Source: Thioalkalivibrio sp. ALJ16
GTDB lineage: Bacteria; Pseudomonadota; Gammaproteobacteria; Ectothiorhodospirales; Ectothiorhodospiraceae
Direction: 5' to 3'
Length of the DNA: 64,000 nt
Assembly: GCF_000377345.1 (NCBI RefSeq)
Contig: NZ_KB898037.1
Coordinates: 311,412 to 375,411, forward strand
Shown here: piece by piece, positions 9,934 to 20,093 of the stretch
Numbering within the stretch: position 1 is the first letter of the stretch
How the letters are laid out: each line of letters opens with the position of its first letter
The notes under the pieces: generated by a model
What the model saw: the letters and a program-made list of their open reading frames with translations, nothing else
The model's database searches: none
What the model was told of the DNA's origin: nothing
Program-made: the position numbers and the translations under genes

Positions 9934-9966
9934 GCAAACGGGCCGGGGTTTCCCCGGCCCGTTTGC
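9934..9966. terminator. Long perfect hairpin after the cytochrome gene
   Basis: A perfect 15-bp inverted repeat (arms 9934-9948 and 9952-9966, GCAAACGGGCCGGGG and its complement) with a 3-nt loop. There is no T run, so it may work as a weak terminator or an mRNA-stabilising 3' structure. Confidence 0.65.
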
Positions 9967-10090
9967 GTTGCAGGGCCCGGCGCGGGCCCCGTCTTTTGCC
10001 TGGCATGGCGGCATCCGGTAAAGTTCCGCGGTTCCGAGAGCGTGACCGATGGTCGGTCCCGCTATCCCAGAGATTCCTGCGAGGCTTCCC

Positions 10091-10780
10091 ATGGCACAAC
10101 CCGATTTCATTGCCCCGTCCATCCTCTCCGCCGACTTTGCCCGTCTGGGCGAGGAAGTCGACAACGTCCTGGCCTCCGGCGCGGACATCGTCCACTTCGA
10201 CGTGATGGACAACCACTACGTGCCGAACCTGACCATCGGCCCGCTGGTCTGCGATGCCCTGCGCAAGCATGGCGTGACCGCGCCGATCGATGTGCACCTG
10301 ATGGTCAAGCCGGTGGACCGTATCATCCCGGACTTTGCCCAGGCCGGTGCCAGCTACATTACCTTCCACCCGGAGGCCTCCGATCATATCGACCGCACCC
10401 TGCAGCTGATCCATGCCGAGGGCTGCAAGGCCGGTCTGGTGTTCAACCCGGCGACCCCGCTGTCCTACCTGGAATATGTGATGGACAAGGTCGACATGAT
10501 CCTGCTGATGTCGGTGAACCCGGGCTTTGGCGGCCAGAAGTTCATCCCGGCCACGCTCGACAAGCTGCGTGCCGCACGCAAGATGATCGATGCCTCCGGG
10601 CGTGACATCCGCCTCGAGATCGACGGTGGCGTGAAGGCCGACAACATCCGCGAGATCAAGGCCGCGGGTGCCGATACCTTCGTCGCCGGTTCCGCGATCT
10701 TCGGCGCGTCCAGCGACTCCGACGCGAACCGCTACAACAGCATCATCCAGCAGATGCGCGACGAACTGGCCAAGGCCTGA
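10091..10780 (+). CDS. rpe: Ribulose-phosphate 3-epimerase
   Basis: Interconverts ribulose 5-phosphate and xylulose 5-phosphate in the pentose phosphate and Calvin cycles. The 229-residue TIM barrel shows [34 protein letters not shown] (metal and catalytic residues), [25 protein letters not shown] and LEIDGGVK (second catalytic Asp). The longest frame begins at 10049, but the ATG at 10091 opens the family N-terminus. It precedes gph and trpE, the order also known from cbbE-cbbZ-trpE clusters of autotrophic proteobacteria. Confidence 0.96.
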   Translation: MAQPDFIAPSILSADFARLGEEVDNVLASGADIVHFDVMDNHYVPNLTIGPLVCDALRKHGVTAPIDVHLMVKPVDRIIPDFAQAGASYITFHPEASDHIDRTLQLIHAEGCKAGLVFNPATPLSYLEYVMDKVDMILLMSVNPGFGGQKFIPATLDKLRAARKMIDASGRDIRLEIDGGVKADNIREIKAAGADTFVAGSAIFGASSDSDANRYNSIIQQMRDELAKA

Positions 10781-10805
10781 TTCGCCACGTCCAACGGAGA
10801 CCGGG

Positions 10806-11489
10806 ATGTCCCTGAAGCGCCCCCGCATGATCCTGATCGACCTGGACGGCACGCTGATCGACAGCGTGCCGGACCTCGCCTACAGCGTGGATGCCATGAT
10901 GCGGGAGCTGGGTCTGCCCGAGCGTGGCGAGGCGGCCGTGCGCAACTGGGTCGGCAACGGCGTGGAGCGGCTGGTCAAGCGGGCACTGATCAATGCGCTC
11001 GACGGCGAGCCGGACCCGGACGCCTTCGAACGCGCACTGCCCGTATTCATGCGCATCTACCAGGAGAACACCGCCGGGCGCTCTCCGCTGTACCCGGGGG
11101 TGCGCGAGGGGCTGGACCAGCTGAAGGCCGCCGGTTACCGCCTGGGCTGCGTGACCAACAAGGCCGAGCGCTTCACCGTGCCGCTGCTGCGCGAAAAGGG
11201 CATCCTCGACGACTTCGAGATCGTGGTCGCCGGCGATGCCCTCCCGCAGAAAAAGCCCGACCCGGCTCCGCTGCTGCACGCGGCGAACGAGTTGGGTGTT
11301 GACCCCTCCGAGTCGCTGATGGTCGGGGACTCGAAGAGCGACGTGAAGGCGGCGCGCGCGGCCGGCTTCCAGATCGTCTGCATGACCTACGGCTACAACC
11401 ACGGCAACGATATCCGCGACGAGCAGCCGGACGCGGTGCTCGATCGCCTGGACGAGCTGCCGGGCCTGCTGCCCGCCCGGGCGGCATAA
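10806..11489 (+). CDS. gph: Phosphoglycolate phosphatase (HAD family)
   Basis: Dephosphorylates 2-phosphoglycolate, which RuBisCO oxygenation and DNA repair generate. The 227-residue protein has HAD motif I in LIDLDGTLIDSV (nucleophile Asp and acid/base Asp), motif II in CVTNKA, motif III Lys in KKPDPAPLL and motif IV in VGDSKSDVKAA, with a four-helix cap typical of Gph. The ATG at 10806 has GGAG 8-9 nt upstream. It is 25 bp after rpe; the pairing supports a photorespiratory or Calvin-cycle (CbbZ-like) role. Confidence 0.93.
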   Translation: MSLKRPRMILIDLDGTLIDSVPDLAYSVDAMMRELGLPERGEAAVRNWVGNGVERLVKRALINALDGEPDPDAFERALPVFMRIYQENTAGRSPLYPGVREGLDQLKAAGYRLGCVTNKAERFTVPLLREKGILDDFEIVVAGDALPQKKPDPAPLLHAANELGVDPSESLMVGDSKSDVKAARAAGFQIVCMTYGYNHGNDIRDEQPDAVLDRLDELPGLLPARAA

Positions 11490-11604
11490 GTCGATGATCG
11501 CAACGGGTCGCCCAATCGGCCAGCGAATGGGCCAGGCAGCGGGGCGATGGCGAAGCGGCGACTGATGCGTTTGCTGCCCACTCCTCCCGTCAGGAACCGT
11601 TGTG

Positions 11605-13092
11605 ATGACCCCCGAACAGTTCGATCAGCTCGCCCGCGAGGGCTATAACCGCATCCCGCTGGTACGCGAGGTCCTGGCGGATCTCGAGACTCCGCTGTCC
11701 ATCTTCCTGAAGCTGGCCAACCGGCCGTATTCCTACCTGTTCGAGTCGGTGCAGGGCGGGGAACGGTGGGGCCGGTATTCCTTTATCGGTCTGCCGGCGC
11801 GGACCCGCGTGCGGGTGCACGGTCACGACATCACGGTGGAGACCGGCGGCGCGGTGGTCGAGCAGACCACCGAGACCGATCCGCTGGCCTGGATCGAGGC
11901 CTACCAGGCGCGTTTCAAGGTCGCCGAACTGCCGGGCCTGCCGCGCTTCACCGGTGGTCTGGTCGGCTACTTCGGCTTCGAGACCGTGCGCCTGATCGAG
12001 CCGCGCCTGGAGGGCCCGGAAAAGCCCGATGCCCTGGGACTGCCGGACATCCTGCTGATGGTCTCGGAGGAGGTCGTGGTCTACGACAACCTCTCCGGGC
12101 GGCTGTACCTGGTGGTGCACGCCGATGCGACCCAGGCCGATGGCCAGGCCGTGGCGGCCACGCGTCTGGATGAGCTGGAGACCCGTCTCGGCGAGCCGTT
12201 GGTGCCCCCGGAGGATCCACCGCATCCGCATGCGGTGCCGGAGTACGTGCCGGGCTGGTCGGCCAAGGGCTTCCAGGCGGCCGTGGCGCGGGCGCAGGAA
12301 TACATCATGGACGGCGACGTGATGCAGGTGGTGCTGGCGCAGCGCATGAGCGTGCCATTCTCGGCGCCCCCGCTGAACCTCTACCGCGCGCTGCGGGCGC
12401 TGAACCCGTCGCCCTACATGTACTACCTGGACCTGGACGACCATCACGTGGTCGGGGCCTCGCCGGAGATCCTGGTGCGGCTCGAGGACGACCGCGTGAC
12501 CGTGCGTCCGATCGCCGGCACCCGCCCGCGCGGGCGTACCGAGGAGGAGGACCGCGCGCTGGAGGCCGAGCTGCTGGCGGACCCGAAGGAGCGCGCCGAA
12601 CACCTGATGCTGATCGACCTGGGCCGCAACGACGTCGGCCGGGTCTGCGAGATCGGTTCGGTGGAGGTGACCGACACCATGACCATCGAGCGCTACTCGC
12701 ATGTGATGCACATCGTCTCCAACGTGGAAGGCCGCCTGGCCCCCGGCCATTCGCCGATGGACGTGCTGCGCGCGACCTTCCCGGCTGGCACGGTCTCCGG
12801 CGCCCCGAAGATCCGCGCGCTGGAAATCATCGACGAGCTGGAGCCGGTCAAGCGCGGGCCGTATTCCGGGGCGGTCGGCTACCTCTCCTGGTCCGGCAAC
12901 ATGGATACCGCGATCGCGATCCGCACGGCCGTACTGCACGACGGCGAGCTGCATATCCAGGCCGGGGCCGGCGTGGTGCATGACTCGGTGCCCGAAAGCG
13001 AGTGGCAGGAGACCCTGAACAAGGGGCGTGCCGTAGTGCGTGCGGCCGAGACCGCCCTGGGCGGCCTCGGGCCCCGGCGCCACAAGGGCTGA
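11605..13092 (+). CDS. trpE: Anthranilate synthase component I
   Basis: Makes anthranilate from chorismate with ammonia supplied by TrpG. The 495-residue protein has the regulatory N-terminal half (the LLES-type feedback element appears as YLFESV) and the chorismate-binding half with [55 protein letters not shown] and [19 protein letters not shown] precedes the ATG directly (11602), so the start is uncertain by one codon. The 115-bp leader shows no Trp-rich leader peptide. trpG follows about 1 kb later, after an unrelated hydrolase gene. Confidence 0.96.
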   Translation: MTPEQFDQLAREGYNRIPLVREVLADLETPLSIFLKLANRPYSYLFESVQGGERWGRYSFIGLPARTRVRVHGHDITVETGGAVVEQTTETDPLAWIEAYQARFKVAELPGLPRFTGGLVGYFGFETVRLIEPRLEGPEKPDALGLPDILLMVSEEVVVYDNLSGRLYLVVHADATQADGQAVAATRLDELETRLGEPLVPPEDPPHPHAVPEYVPGWSAKGFQAAVARAQEYIMDGDVMQVVLAQRMSVPFSAPPLNLYRALRALNPSPYMYYLDLDDHHVVGASPEILVRLEDDRVTVRPIAGTRPRGRTEEEDRALEAELLADPKERAEHLMLIDLGRNDVGRVCEIGSVEVTDTMTIERYSHVMHIVSNVEGRLAPGHSPMDVLRATFPAGTVSGAPKIRALEIIDELEPVKRGPYSGAVGYLSWSGNMDTAIAIRTAVLHDGELHIQAGAGVVHDSVPESEWQETLNKGRAVVRAAETALGGLGPRRHKG

Positions 13093-13106
13093 GGGAGCCC
13101 GGAACC

Positions 13107-13979
13107 GTGCACACGCTCATGGCTCGGGTGCGATGGTGCGGGGGCATGGCACGGTGGTTGACCGGCGGCGATGGCGGGCGCTGGCGGGGTTCCTGGCTCC
13201 TGCTTCTGATGCTCGCCCTGTGGCTGCTGCCGACACTCGCGGCGGCGCAGATCGTGGTGCTGGTACCCGGGGGCTGGGATCGCGGCGACAGCTTTCGCCA
13301 TGCCGGAGTCACCGCGGCCCTGAACGCCGCCGGGTATGCCGATGGCGGTCGGGCCCGGGCCCGACTGGAGGCCCCCTGGTTTGATCGTGCTCCGGATCCG
13401 GCGCCGCGCCAGTTTTACACCGTGGACCTGCCGGCGGGAGGCGTGCCGGCCCAACGCGCGCGTGCGCTCGGTCTGGTCGTCGAGGCCCTGGCACGGCGCC
13501 ATCCGGGGCAGGAACTGGTGCTGGTCGGGCATTCCAGTGGCGGCGTCGTGGCGCGTGAGTTGCTGGTGCGCCAGCCGCACCCGGCAATCTCCACCCTGGT
13601 GACGTTTTCCGCTCCGCATGCGGGGGGCGGCTGGTCCGCCCTGGCGCGTTCGGTGACGGACGCATTGGCCGATTCCCCGCTGGGCCTGTATGCGCCCTTT
13701 ATCGGGATGGAGGGCCTGCACCGGCGCGAGGGCCTGTGGGGCCCGGACGGCGCATCGCCGGACCGCGCCTATCTCGAGTGGCTGAACACGCGCGAGCACC
13801 CGCCCATACGCTACGTGTCGGTCGTACGGCTGGCGGATCCCTGGGTGGATGCCGCGAGCCAGGACATGAACCGCCTGCCGGCCCTGAGCGGGCGTGCGCA
13901 GACCCTGCCGAGCCCCGGCGGACACCGGCTGGAGGCCGCGGACGGCACGCTGCTGGCGGCGTTGCTGCTGCCGCACTGA
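13107..13979 (+). CDS. Exported alpha/beta-hydrolase, lipase-like
   Basis: A 290-residue protein with a hydrophobic signal or anchor ([19 protein letters not shown]). The nucleophile elbow GHSSGG follows LVLV, and [11 protein letters not shown] resembles PGAP1/lipase-type folds. A catalytic His is likely in [12 protein letters not shown] near the C-terminus; the acid may be the Asp in VRLADPW. The substrate is unknown. GTG at 13107 has GGGAG 9 nt before it; the ATG at 13119 is an alternative. It sits inside the trp operon between trpE and trpG, with no evident tie to tryptophan. Confidence 0.75.
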   Translation: MHTLMARVRWCGGMARWLTGGDGGRWRGSWLLLLMLALWLLPTLAAAQIVVLVPGGWDRGDSFRHAGVTAALNAAGYADGGRARARLEAPWFDRAPDPAPRQFYTVDLPAGGVPAQRARALGLVVEALARRHPGQELVLVGHSSGGVVARELLVRQPHPAISTLVTFSAPHAGGGWSALARSVTDALADSPLGLYAPFIGMEGLHRREGLWGPDGASPDRAYLEWLNTREHPPIRYVSVVRLADPWVDAASQDMNRLPALSGRAQTLPSPGGHRLEAADGTLLAALLLPH

Positions 13980-14121
13980 TCGTGCCACGATCCGCCAGCG
14001 CCCTTCCGGTTGCGCGGCAACCGGGCCGGGCCCGGGTTATGCTGTTCGTGTGCCCGCCCCTGGTGGTTGTGGCAGGTGCCGCCGCTCCTTCTGTCTTCTC
14101 CGGCCTGCAGGAATGTCCGCC

Positions 14122-14715
14122 ATGATCCTGATGCTCGACAACTATGACTCGTTCACCTTCAACCTGGTCCAGTACCTGGGCGAGCTGGGGGCCGAGGTGG
14201 TGGTGCACCGCAACGACTGCATCACCCCGGATCAGATCGCGGAGCTGGCGCCGGAGGGTATCGTGATCTCGCCCGGCCCCTGCACGCCGAACGAGGCGGG
14301 GGTGTCGCTGGAGGTGATCCGGCGCTTCGCGGGCGAGATCCCGATCCTCGGGGTCTGCCTCGGGCATCAGGCGATTGGCCAGGTCTTCGGCGGTCGTGTG
14401 GTGCGGGCGCGCGAGATCATGCACGGCAAGACTTCGCCCGTTCACCACACCGGGGTGGGGGTGTTCACTGGTCTGGAAAACCCGCTTGAGGCCACGCGTT
14501 ACCACTCGCTGGTGGTGGAGGCGACCAGCCTGCCGGACTGCCTGGAGGTGACCGCCTGGACCCAGCGCGAGGACGGCACCCGCGACGAGATTATGGGCCT
14601 GCGCCACCGCGAGCTGGACGTCGAGGGTGTGCAGTTCCATCCCGAATCCATCCTGACCCGACAGGGGCACGAGCTCCTCGGCAACTTCCTGCGCCGGCTG
14701 CCGCAACCGGCGTGA
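14122..14715 (+). CDS. trpG: Anthranilate synthase component II (glutamine amidotransferase)
   Basis: Class I glutamine amidotransferase that delivers ammonia to TrpE. It starts [20 protein letters not shown]. The nucleophile Cys79 lies in [16 protein letters not shown], and the His/Glu of the triad are in VQFHPESI; the TrpG-type [10 protein letters not shown] is present. ATG codons occur at 14113 and 14122; the CAGGA at 14107-14111 spaces well for 14122, and the resulting 197 residues fit the family. It may also serve p-aminobenzoate synthesis. The stop overlaps the exporter's GTG start. Confidence 0.95.
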   Translation: MILMLDNYDSFTFNLVQYLGELGAEVVVHRNDCITPDQIAELAPEGIVISPGPCTPNEAGVSLEVIRRFAGEIPILGVCLGHQAIGQVFGGRVVRAREIMHGKTSPVHHTGVGVFTGLENPLEATRYHSLVVEATSLPDCLEVTAWTQREDGTRDEIMGLRHRELDVEGVQFHPESILTRQGHELLGNFLRRLPQPA

Positions 14716-15917
14716 GGCGCACGCGGCTGCGCTTCGCCTTGCTGGTCGCGCCGCTGGCGATGCTGGCGCCGTTCTCGCTGGATACCTACCTGCCCTCGTT
14801 TCCGGCGATGGCCGCGGCGCTGGCGGTCGACGGGGCCGCGATGCAGGCCACCCTGTCGGCCTATCTGGTGGCGTTTGCGGTCGCGACCCTGATCGCCGGG
14901 CCTTTGTCGGATGCCTTCGGGCGCCGCCCGGTGGTGCTGTGGGCCCTGCTGGTCTATGTCCTGACCTCGGCCCTGCTGGTGGTCGCGGTGGAGTACTGGC
15001 AGGTGCTCGCGCTGCGTATGGGGCAGGGCCTGGCTGCGGCGGCCGGGGTTGTGGTCGGGCGCGCCCTGATCCGCGATCGTTTCGATGCCACCGAAGCGCG
15101 CCGGGTCTTCGCCCTGGTGACCATGATGTTCGCGCTCGGCCCGGCCGCGGCCCCGATCATCGGTGGCTGGCTGCAGGCCGCATTCGGCTGGCGGTCGGTG
15201 TTTGCCTTCCTGACGCTTTACGGGGTGGTGCTGCTGCTGGCGATTCGTGCCTGGCTGCCGGAGACCCTGCCACCGGTCGGGCGTGTCCCGGCACGCCTGC
15301 CGCCGGTGATCCGTGGCTATCTCGGCACCCTGCGCAACCCGGCCTTCCTGCGGCCGGCGGGGGTGCATGCCGGGATGTTCGGTGCCATGTTCCTGTTTAT
15401 CGCGGCTTCGCCCACCGTGATCTACGAACATCTGGGCGGGGACGAGCGCGATTTCTGGTGGCTGTTTCTGCCGCTGGTGGCCGGGCTGGTCGTGGGCGGT
15501 TTCGTCGCCGGCCGGGTGGCCGGGGTGGTCCGGCCGCCGCAGGCCATCGTCACCGGGCTTGGCCTGTCCGGGTTGGCGCTGGCGTTAGTGGGGCTGGCCA
15601 CGATCAGTGACGGCCCGGTGGCGGCGATCACACTGCCCTTTGCGCTGTACAGCTTTGCCCTTGCGACCGCGATGCCGTCGCTGACCCTGCTGGCGCTGGA
15701 TTGCTATCCGGCCGCGCGGGGCATGGCCGCCGCGATGCAGGCGTTTATCCAGCTGGGCTTCAGCGCGCTGCTGGCGCTGTTCCTGGTCGATCGCCTGGAC
15801 GACCATCTGGCGTGGCTGGTCGGCGCCGCGCTGGTGATCTGGGTCGCCGCCGCGCTGTTGTGGTGGAGCGGGCCGGAGGTGCGCGGTCGTCGCACCCCGG
15901 CGCGGGCGTTACACTAG
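14712..15917 (+). CDS. MFS transporter, Bcr/CflA family
   Basis: A 401-residue transporter with about 12 transmembrane segments. The TM1 [17 protein letters not shown] and the loop 2-3 motif [12 protein letters not shown] are signature segments of Bcr/CflA drug or small-molecule exporters; the TM4 arginine motif [12 protein letters not shown] follows. The GTG start overlaps the trpG stop (GTGA), so it is co-translated with trp genes. The substrate is not known; export of an aromatic metabolite is possible only by context. Confidence 0.85.
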   Translation: MRRTRLRFALLVAPLAMLAPFSLDTYLPSFPAMAAALAVDGAAMQATLSAYLVAFAVATLIAGPLSDAFGRRPVVLWALLVYVLTSALLVVAVEYWQVLALRMGQGLAAAAGVVVGRALIRDRFDATEARRVFALVTMMFALGPAAAPIIGGWLQAAFGWRSVFAFLTLYGVVLLLAIRAWLPETLPPVGRVPARLPPVIRGYLGTLRNPAFLRPAGVHAGMFGAMFLFIAASPTVIYEHLGGDERDFWWLFLPLVAGLVVGGFVAGRVAGVVRPPQAIVTGLGLSGLALALVGLATISDGPVAAITLPFALYSFALATAMPSLTLLALDCYPAARGMAAAMQAFIQLGFSALLALFLVDRLDDHLAWLVGAALVIWVAAALLWWSGPEVRGRRTPARALH

Positions 15918-15947
15918 CGCTCCCCATTCCCCGACAGGAGCAGCCCT

Positions 15948-16985
15948 GTGACCGTGCAGCAAGCCATAGCGGCCCTGATCGAACGCCAGAACCTGGACGC
16001 GGCGGCCATGACCGCCGTGATGCAGGCAGTGATGACCGGCGAGGCCACCGATGCCCAGATTGGCGGGCTGCTGGTGGCCCTGCGCATGAAGGGCGAGACT
16101 ATCGAGGAGATCCGCGCGGCGGCCGGTGTAATGCGCGAGCTGGCCACACGCGTGGATGTCCCGCGGACCGGGCTGGTCGATACCTGCGGCACCGGCGGTG
16201 ATGCCTCCGGCACCTTCAATATCTCCACCGCCTCGGCGCTGGTCGCGGCGGCCGGGGGCGTGCGGGTGGCCAAGCACGGCAACCGTTCGGTGTCGTCGAA
16301 GTCCGGCTCCGCGGATGTGCTGGAGCACCTGGGGATCCATCTCGGGCTGTCGCCAGAGGCGGTCGGTACCTGCATCGAGGAGGTCGGCGTCGGCTTCCTG
16401 TTTGCCCCGGCCCATCATGGCGCGATGAAACACGCGATTGGCCCGCGCAAGGAGCTGGGTGTGCGCACGCTGTTCAATGTGCTGGGCCCGCTGACCAACC
16501 CCGCCGGGGCGCCGAATCAGGTGCTGGGCGTGTTCTCCGATGCCTGGGTGCGGCCGCTGGCCGAGGCCCTGAAGGGCCTCGGCAGCGAGCACGTGCTGGT
16601 GGTGCACGCCGAAGACGGGCTGGACGAGATCAGCATCGGTGCCCCGACCCGTGTGGCCGAGCTGAAGGACGGCGCGATCGAGGAGTACACCGTGGTGCCG
16701 GAGGACTTCGGTCTGGCACGGAGCGGGCTCGACGCGATCCGGGTCGACAGCGTGGAGGCCTCGGCCGCGATGCTGCGCGGGGTGCTGGAAGGGCAGGCCG
16801 GCGCCGCCCGCGATATCGTCCTGCTGAACGCCGGGGCCGCGATCTACGCCGGGGGCGGCGCCGAGTCGCTGGCCGCGGGCGTCGGCCGCGCGGCCGAGGC
16901 CATTGACTCTGGCGCGGCCCGCGAGCGCCTGGAGCGGCTGCAGGCGACCAGTGCACGATTGACCAATCAAGGAGCAGGAACCTGA
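15948..16985 (+). CDS. trpD: Anthranilate phosphoribosyltransferase
   Basis: Couples anthranilate to PRPP. The 345-residue protein has [19 protein letters not shown] (PRPP-binding GTGGD), [40 protein letters not shown] and [18 protein letters not shown] start is used, with AGGAG about 8 nt upstream. It is a stand-alone TrpD, not fused to TrpG as in enterics. trpC follows with a 1-bp overlap. Confidence 0.96.
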   Translation: MTVQQAIAALIERQNLDAAAMTAVMQAVMTGEATDAQIGGLLVALRMKGETIEEIRAAAGVMRELATRVDVPRTGLVDTCGTGGDASGTFNISTASALVAAAGGVRVAKHGNRSVSSKSGSADVLEHLGIHLGLSPEAVGTCIEEVGVGFLFAPAHHGAMKHAIGPRKELGVRTLFNVLGPLTNPAGAPNQVLGVFSDAWVRPLAEALKGLGSEHVLVVHAEDGLDEISIGAPTRVAELKDGAIEEYTVVPEDFGLARSGLDAIRVDSVEASAAMLRGVLEGQAGAARDIVLLNAGAAIYAGGGAESLAAGVGRAAEAIDSGAARERLERLQATSARLTNQGAGT

Positions 16986-17791
16986 TGAACGACGTCCCGG
17001 ACATCCTCAAGCGGATCCTCGAGCGCAAGCGCGAGGAGCTGAAGGAACGCGAGGCCTACTGGCCCCTGCGCGAGCTGCGTGGCTGGATGGGCTCGGCCCC
17101 GGAGCCGCGCGGGTTCCGGGCGGCGCTGCAGCGTGATATCGATGCCGGCCGTGCGGCCGTGATCGCGGAGATCAAGAAGGCCAGCCCCAGCCAGGGCCAG
17201 ATCAGCCCGAACTTCAACCCCGAGGCCTTTGCCCGCAGCTACGAGGAACACGGGGCCACCTGCCTGTCGGTGCTGACCGACGTGGATTTCTTCAAGGGGC
17301 GTGACGGGGACCTGCGCGATGCGCGTGTGGCCTGCCAGCTGCCGATCCTGCGCAAGGACTTCGTGATCGACCTCTACCAGGTCTACGAGGCGCGGGTGCT
17401 GGGGGCGGACTGCGTGCTGTTGATCGCCGCCGCGCTGGATGACACCGCGCTGCACGAACTGTATTTCCTGACCCGTGAGCTGGGCATGGATGCCCTGGTC
17501 GAGGTGCACGATGCCGAGGAACTCGAGCGCGCGAAGAAGATCGGTGCGGACCTGATCGGCATCAATAACCGCGACCTGCGTACCTTCGAGACGCGCCTGG
17601 AGACCACGCTGGAGCTGAAGGACCAGGTGCCGGACTCGGCGCTACTGGTCACGGAGAGCGGCATCCATACCCGCGAGGATGTGGCGCGCATGCAGGAGGC
17701 GGGGGTGAATGCCTTCCTCGTGGGCGAGGCCTTCATGCGGACCGAGGATCCGGGGCTGGCGCTGGGCCGGCTGTTCCGCGGCGAGGACTGA
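16985..17791 (+). CDS. trpC: Indole-3-glycerol phosphate synthase
   Basis: Closes the indole ring from CdRP. The 268-residue TIM barrel shows the N-terminal KRILERKREEL, AEIKKASPSQG, SVLTDVDFFKG, LRKDFVIDLYQV (catalytic Lys), GINNRDLRTFE and TESGIHTREDV. It is a stand-alone enzyme without a TrpF domain. The start overlaps the trpD stop by 1 bp and GGAG lies just upstream. The trp unit ends here; trpF, trpB and trpA are not in this window. Confidence 0.96.
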   Translation: MNDVPDILKRILERKREELKEREAYWPLRELRGWMGSAPEPRGFRAALQRDIDAGRAAVIAEIKKASPSQGQISPNFNPEAFARSYEEHGATCLSVLTDVDFFKGRDGDLRDARVACQLPILRKDFVIDLYQVYEARVLGADCVLLIAAALDDTALHELYFLTRELGMDALVEVHDAEELERAKKIGADLIGINNRDLRTFETRLETTLELKDQVPDSALLVTESGIHTREDVARMQEAGVNAFLVGEAFMRTEDPGLALGRLFRGED

Positions 17792-17855
17792 ACCCGGGGC
17801 CCGTCGTCCGCGGTTTGCCCGCGATCGCGGTGGGCAGGCCCTTGCCAGGATGCCC

Positions 17856-18503
17856 TTAGCGGGTGCCGAACACGACGATGGTCTTGCCGTGGGCGGTGAT
17901 CAGCCCGCGTTCCTCCAGATCCTTCAGCACGCGCCCGGCCATCTCGCGCGAGCAGCCGACGATGCGCGCGATCTCCTGGCGGGTGATGCGCAGCTGCATG
18001 CCGTCCGGGTGGGTCATGGCGTCGGGCTGGCGTGCCAGGTCCAGCAGGGTATGGGCAATGCGGCCGGTGACGTCGACAAAGGCCAGGTCCATTACCTTGC
18101 GCGAGGTCTGGCGCAGGCGGGTGGCGATCTGGCTGGTCAGCAGCATCAGGATCTCCGGGTCGCGCTGCGCAATCTCGCGGAACTGGGTGTAGGGGATCTC
18201 GGCGGTCTCGGTATCCTCGCGAGTGACGACCGTGGCCGAACGCGGATCGTCCTCGAACATGCCAAGCTCGCCGAAGAATTCGCCCTTGTTCAGATAGGCC
18301 AGGACGAGTTCATGACCGTTGTTCTCGCCCAGCACCGATACCGAACCGCTCACCACGTAGTACAGCGTGTCCGGGACTGTGCCGGAATGGATGATGGTGG
18401 TGCGCTTGCGGTACTGGCGGCGGTGGCAGTAGCCAAGGAAACGCTCCAGTGCCGGCGAGGGCTGGGACGGGCGGTAGACGAACGGGTTGTGCATGGCTTC
18501 CAT
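17856..18503 (-). CDS. vfr: CRP-family transcription regulator, Vfr-like
   Basis: Dimeric cAMP-responsive activator. The 215-residue length fits Vfr (214) and CRP (210). The cyclic-nucleotide-binding fold has GKGEFFGELGMFE-like residues (NKGEFFGELGMF) and the phosphate-binding RSATVVT. The C-helix and the winged-helix reading head ITRQEIARIVGCSREMAGRV follow. Its place between trpC and a divergent OsmC gene matches the Pseudomonas trpC-vfr and the E. coli crp-yhfA arrangements. ATG 18503 is chosen; an internal ATG at 18494 is the alternative. A cAMP phosphodiesterase (cpdA) lies at 33.4 kb. Confidence 0.9.
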   Translation of the reverse strand: MEAMHNPFVYRPSQPSPALERFLGYCHRRQYRKRTTIIHSGTVPDTLYYVVSGSVSVLGENNGHELVLAYLNKGEFFGELGMFEDDPRSATVVTREDTETAEIPYTQFREIAQRDPEILMLLTSQIATRLRQTSRKVMDLAFVDVTGRIAHTLLDLARQPDAMTHPDGMQLRITRQEIARIVGCSREMAGRVLKDLEERGLITAHGKTIVVFGTR

Positions 18504-18702
18504 GTTCACGTCCGGTTGCAGGTCGGTGAGGATGGGCGCCAGTGTAATGCAGCATTCGCGCCCACTAGACGGGGCGGGTTGGCGCGGGTCACAAATTCCG
18601 GTTCCAGGCCTCCGATTTTGTGCAGCAGGTCCGGCCTCAGTACAGTCGCCCCAGAGTATAGGCGTGGATGTTTCCATCCAACAGCAGGAAAGGACGAGCC
18701 CG

Positions 18703-19131
18703 ATGCAGGTGAAAGTGAGATGGCTGGACCAGGTGGCATTCGTCGGCGAGACCGACAGCGGGCACGCGGTCGTGATGGATGGCGCACCGGATGCCGGCGG
18801 GCGCAATCTGGGCGCCCGGCCGATGGAGATGCTGCTGCTGGGCATGGGCGGCTGCACCAGCTTCGATGTGATCGCGATGCTCAAGAAGGCGCGTCAGGAG
18901 GTGCTGGACTGCGTGGTGACGGTGGACGGCACGCGGGCGGAAACGGTCCCCAAGGTGTTTACCGATATCCATGTGCATTTCCGGGTGTACGGCCACGGGC
19001 TGTCGGAGAAGCAGGTGGGGCGCGCGGTGGGGCTTTCCGCCGAGAAGTACTGCTCGGCATCGCTGATGCTGGGGGCATCTGCAAAGGTGACTCACGACTT
19101 CGAGATTATCGAGGGCCCGGCCCCGCGCTGA
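18703..19131 (+). CDS. OsmC/YhfA-type protein
   Basis: A 142-residue OsmC-fold protein, a family that includes thiol-dependent peroxidases. Two Cys sit at the conserved places, Cys51 in GMGGCTSFDV and Cys117 in AEKYCSASL, so the reductive peroxidase chemistry is possible. It is the YhfA subgroup, which lies beside crp in enterics; that link is repeated here with the divergent vfr. An AGGAAAGGA precedes the ATG. The 199-bp divergent region holds both promoters; no clear CRP palindrome was found in it. Confidence 0.88.
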   Translation: MQVKVRWLDQVAFVGETDSGHAVVMDGAPDAGGRNLGARPMEMLLLGMGGCTSFDVIAMLKKARQEVLDCVVTVDGTRAETVPKVFTDIHVHFRVYGHGLSEKQVGRAVGLSAEKYCSASLMLGASAKVTHDFEIIEGPAPR

Positions 19132-19252
19132 AGGGGCCCGAGCGTGGCTGCGTCGTGCACCGGCCCGGCGCGGTCTTTGCCTGGTGTTTCCCTAGTGGGC
19201 CCGGGACGTCTACAATTCGCCGCTCGCTGCGGCCCGGGCAAGAGGACACGCC

Positions 19253-20062
19253 ATGCCTCGTCACAAGAAGCAGATCAAGCTCCACGGTTTCAATAACCTG
19301 ACCAAGAGCCTGAGCTTCAATATCTACGATATCTGCTATGCCTCGGGTGAGCGGCATCGCGATGAATACATTGCGTATATCGACGAGGCGTACAACGCCC
19401 AGCGTCTGACGCAGATCCTTTCCGACGTGGCCCACCTGATCGGGGCCAACATCCTGGATATCTCGCGCCAGGACTACGACCCGCAGGGCGCCTCGGTGAC
19501 GATGCTGATCTCCGAGGAGCCGGTGGCGACCGAGATGATCGGCTACACCGAGGGCCCGGGCCCGCTGCCGGAGACGGTGGTCGGCCATCTCGACAAGAGC
19601 CATATCACGGTCCACACCTACCCGGAGGCGCATCCGGAGGGCGGGATCGCGACCTTCCGCGCGGATATCGATGTGTCCACCTGTGGCCGCATCTCGCCGC
19701 TGCGCGCGCTGAACTACCTGATCCACAGCTTCGAGTCGGACATCGTGATCATGGATTACCGCGTGCGCGGTTTTACCCGCGATGTGCGCGGCAAGAAGCA
19801 CTTCATCGATCACAAGATCAACTCCATCCAGGACTTCCTCTCGCGCGACACCAAGGAGAAGTACCAGATGGTGGACGTGAACGTGTACCAGGAGTACCTG
19901 TTCCACACCAAGATGGTGCTGAAGGACTTTGACCTAGACAGCTATCTGTTCGGGCTGGGCAAGGACGACTACTCGGCCAAGGAGGCCAAGCGCATCTCCA
20001 AGCTGCTCAAGCACGAGATGATGGAGATTTTCTACGGCAAGAACATGAACCGTCCCGGCTGA
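19253..20062 (+). CDS. speD: S-adenosylmethionine decarboxylase proenzyme (class 1B)
   Basis: Produces decarboxylated SAM, the aminopropyl donor for spermidine. The 269-residue proenzyme is very like E. coli Spe[21 protein letters not shown], the self-cleavage site Lys115-Ser116 in [13 protein letters not shown], which yields the pyruvoyl group, [19 protein letters not shown] and [20 protein letters not shown] box lies at 19211-19216, about 40 bp upstream, with only a poor -35 partner. The neighbourhood vfr-OsmC-speD-coq7 is shared with Pseudomonas. Confidence 0.96.
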   Translation: MPRHKKQIKLHGFNNLTKSLSFNIYDICYASGERHRDEYIAYIDEAYNAQRLTQILSDVAHLIGANILDISRQDYDPQGASVTMLISEEPVATEMIGYTEGPGPLPETVVGHLDKSHITVHTYPEAHPEGGIATFRADIDVSTCGRISPLRALNYLIHSFESDIVIMDYRVRGFTRDVRGKKHFIDHKINSIQDFLSRDTKEKYQMVDVNVYQEYLFHTKMVLKDFDLDSYLFGLGKDDYSAKEAKRISKLLKHEMMEIFYGKNMNRPG

Positions 20063-20093
20063 CGCGCGGCCGCTGGCTGGCGCGGGCGCCGGG

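Noticed and set aside
11490-11604. A trp attenuator with leader peptide before trpE
   Set aside because: No short frame with Trp codons and no clear terminator/antiterminator pair was seen in the 115-bp gap.
18504-18702. A CRP/Vfr palindrome for autoregulation in the vfr/OsmC gap
   Set aside because: Only a half-site-like GTCACA was found; no paired TGTGA at the right distance.
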